NCBI GenBank assembly: GCA_019916065.1
Contig: CM034233.1
Coordinates: forward strand, 38,666,862 to 38,730,861
Source: Vitellaria paradoxa
Taxonomy: Eukaryota; Streptophyta; Magnoliopsida; Ericales; Sapotaceae
Length of the DNA: 64,000 nt
Direction of reading: 5' to 3'
Shown: piece after piece, positions 62,110 to 64,000 of the stretch
Position numbering within the stretch: position 1 is the stretch's first letter
Layout of the letters: each line of letters opens with the position of its first letter
The notes under the pieces: model-generated
The model's input: only the letters and a program-made list of their open reading frames with translations
Told to the model about the DNA's origin: nothing
The model's database searches: none
Translations under genes and position numbers: made by a program

Positions 62110-62537
62110 AAACATATATAAAACCACTTATTGCGACCGCTTAAAGCAGTCGCTAATACACCAAAAGGGTCGCTAATTTCTCGGCGCCAAATAGCCTTGG
62201 TTTCCCGGGGGGTAAGTATTAGCGACCACTATAAGTGGTCGCTAACATTTCGCGTTACTTGGTGCCATCTCTAAGCATTTTCGCGCCAAAATAACAGCGA
62301 CCGCCAATAACTATTAGTAGCGGTCACTAATTTCCAGACGTTTTTTCCCCCAGCAGTCGCAGCAGCTGTCGCAAAAAACTTAGCGACTGCTTTGACGGTC
62401 GCTAATACTTTTTAGCAACGACCCAAATGTGACTTACTTGAGGCGGTCCCTAAGCCATCGCTAATACTTTTAGCGGCCGCTTTTTCTTTTTTAGCGACCG
62501 CTTGTGGTGGTCACTAATACTGGTCTTTCTAGTAGTG
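62110..62537. repeat. CACTA right terminal and subterminal repeats
   Basis: Dense AGCGACCGCT / AGTGGTCGCTAA-type repeats in both orientations, ending in CTAGTAGTG. The set is longer and denser than at the left end. Confidence 0.82.
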
Positions 62538-62540
62538 TAA
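62538..62540. repeat. TAA target-site duplication, right copy
   Basis: Directly follows CTAGTAGTG and matches the left TAA. Confidence 0.85.
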
Positions 62541-63145
62541 ATTTGATTAGAATTTTCACAAGACTACCTGTACTTGAGTTCGCAAGTCAGAGTCTACATG
62601 TCACATGGTTCTCATTACTTTAAAAACCCAGAAGAATAACGTGTGGTACTTAGATAGTGGCTGTTCTAGACACATGTGCGGTGATAAGAGCATGACTAGG
62701 TCTTTTGAAAAGTATAATGGAGGGACTGTAACTTTTGGTGATGCCTGTAACTTTTGGTGATGCAAACTTTTATGTGATCTTGGGAAAAGGAGTTGTGAGT
62801 GGACCTTAGATAGGCCATTTATATGATGTTAGCCATTTAGATGATGTTTTGCATGTTGAAGAGATAAAGGCTATTCTCATTAGTATTAGTTAATTGTGTG
62901 ACTTCGAACACCATGTTCACTTCACAAAGAAATGGTGTAATTTTCTGAATAAGGATAAGGAGTGCATTTTGAAAGGCGTGAGAACAAGTTATACTTGTTA
63001 TGGAATCTTGTGTGATGATGAGAATACTTACAACTCTTACGTGATAAGTAATTTGAAGGTGAGACATCAAAGGCTAGGGTATATCAATTTTAATATGTTC
63101 AATCAAATCACTAGGGATTTAAAGAGGGTAGTGACCGCTCTCTAA
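62538..63145 (+). pseudogene. Ty1/copia protease and GAG-pre-integrase, right fragment (degenerate)
   Basis: Continues the copia frame after the CACTA insertion. NNVWYLDSGCSRHMCGDKS (Asp codon at 62653) is the typical copia protease start. It is followed by a 19-bp direct duplication (about 62727-62764) that breaks the frame. From 62894 the frame VRHQRLGYIN (about 63060-63090) matches the GAG-pre-integrase motif. Homology stops near 63145, before the integrase core, so the 3' part is deleted or replaced. Confidence 0.78.
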
Positions 63146-64000
63146 ATTTGAAGTGGCTCACTCTCAAGTGCAAGAGGTCGATTGAGTTTAGTCTAGGTGA
63201 GTTCTAGGTCATCTCCATAGGGAGCAAGGTGTGACTAAATTTGGGAAAACTTATTTTTGAAAAATGCTTGCAAAAATTATAAAAGAAAAAGAAGAAAATC
63301 TTTTTGGGGTTTTCAAATGGTGATTGTAACGATGATTTGAAGACACAAGTTAAGCGAAAACCTAAAACACTAAGGACGACAACCAATTTGTAAACTTAAA
63401 CGAACTACTTGAATTGAAATACTTGGCTTTAACCTATTCCTATAATGTCCTCGAAGGGATGAATTTGGATATGTGGTTAACACAACCTAATATCTACACA
63501 TGTAGTATTAGGTCGGAAGATTTAGCGTTACAAAACATTTTCGTAAAGAAATCACTATTCTAGGGTTTTTGAAATCAAGCTCGAAGTCACTGGGACATGG
63601 AATTGATCTTCGATTCATACGATTGTAACTGAAATTCAACTTTATCACAGGTGATTCGTTGTCGAAAGTTAACCTAGAAAGATGATTCTTACGTTTTAAC
63701 TCAAAAGACGATAACGAAGTTCAGTTCGTAATATCCGAGTTCATCTCCTTCGATTTCATTATATTCCTAGGTTAAAACCAAGAAAAGTTCTAGCCTAGCA
63801 TTGTGAAAGTGTAAATAAAGTTTTGTGAAAAGAAAAATATCTTCATCGTGCAATAAAAGCTAAAGTGAAGTACCTTGAAATATTTTAAAGTAATTTCAAA
63901 ACAAAACCAATAACAAAACCAATGACAAACAAGTGAAGAGGAATTGTTACCAAGTGAAAACAAAGAATATAAAACATGAAAATAATGAACTTCAAATTAA
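63146..64000. other. Unassigned sequence at right edge
   Basis: No gene recognised. It contains CATCTCCATAGGGAGCAAGG near 63210, similar in style to the 46100 sequence (TCCACAGGGAG), so it may belong to the non-coding part of another LTR element that truncates the copia fragment. Confidence 0.35.

Larger units (their letters stand above)
51125..62537 (+). mobile_element. CACTA (En/Spm-type) DNA transposon, 11,413 bp, inserted in the copia element
   Basis: Begins CACTACTAGA and ends TCTAGTAGTG (perfect 10-bp terminal inverted repeat), flanked by TAA on both sides. It contains subterminal AGCGACCGCT-type repeats at both ends, a TNP2-type transposase gene and a second gene in the order usual for plant CACTA elements. 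Between the left end and the genes lie ~5 kb of CT-rich and AT-rich tandem-repeat DNA. Both genes are broken by many stops, so the copy is not autonomous, though its ends may still be usable by a related transposase. The copia sequence reads across the insertion from 51124 to 62541, which independently confirms the borders. Confidence 0.93.

Overview
This window is plant repeat DNA, almost certainly from angiosperm (probably eudicot) heterochromatin. No ordinary host gene, rRNA or tRNA gene was recognised. It is AT-rich, and essentially all recognisable coding sequence belongs to transposable elements.

Region 1 (1-45911) is a tandem array of one Athila-type Ty3/gypsy retrotransposon on the + strand. 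The repeating unit is about 12.0 kb: a ~1,525-bp LTR plus ~10.45 kb of internal DNA. Neighbouring units share a single LTR. The order is internal A (left end cut by the window), LTR1 8428-9952, internal B, LTR2 20392-21915, internal C, LTR3 32389-33911, internal D, LTR4 44386-45911. Each internal region runs PBS (complementary to the 3' end of plant tRNA-Asp), one long gag-pol ORF (gag, CCHC knuckle, DLGA protease, RT, RNase H, integrase with a GPY motif), a ~1.1-kb spacer, a second 459-codon ORF in the Athila 'env-like' position, a ~1.7-kb non-coding tail, and the polypurine tract. Unit C is open in both genes. Units A, B and D carry frameshifts, mostly single-base indels. The array carries a dense set of palindromic ATTCGAAT sites, 11 per unit, many in pairs 20-21 bp apart. 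This is the most unusual signal in the window.

Region 2 (45912-about 49080) is about 3.2 kb of AT-rich sequence without a recognisable gene.

Region 3 (about 49100-63145) is a decayed Ty1/copia element (gag with zinc knuckles, protease, GAG-pre-integrase). It is split by an 11,413-bp CACTA (En/Spm-type) DNA transposon at 51125-62537, which has CACTACTAGA termini and a TAA target-site duplication. The CACTA element carries subterminal AGCGACCGCT-type repeats, a CT-rich tract, two AT-rich tandem arrays (about 365-bp and 202-bp periods), a dead TNP2-type transposase gene and a dead second gene. Most of their stop codons can be explained by C-to-T or G-to-A transitions.

Region 4 (63146-64000) is unassigned sequence.

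The layers are: an old copia element, a CACTA insertion into it followed by mutational decay, and a much younger Athila array next to them. The array may have grown by LTR-LTR recombination. Because the units are nearly identical, assembly error should be ruled out for the copy number and the small indels.
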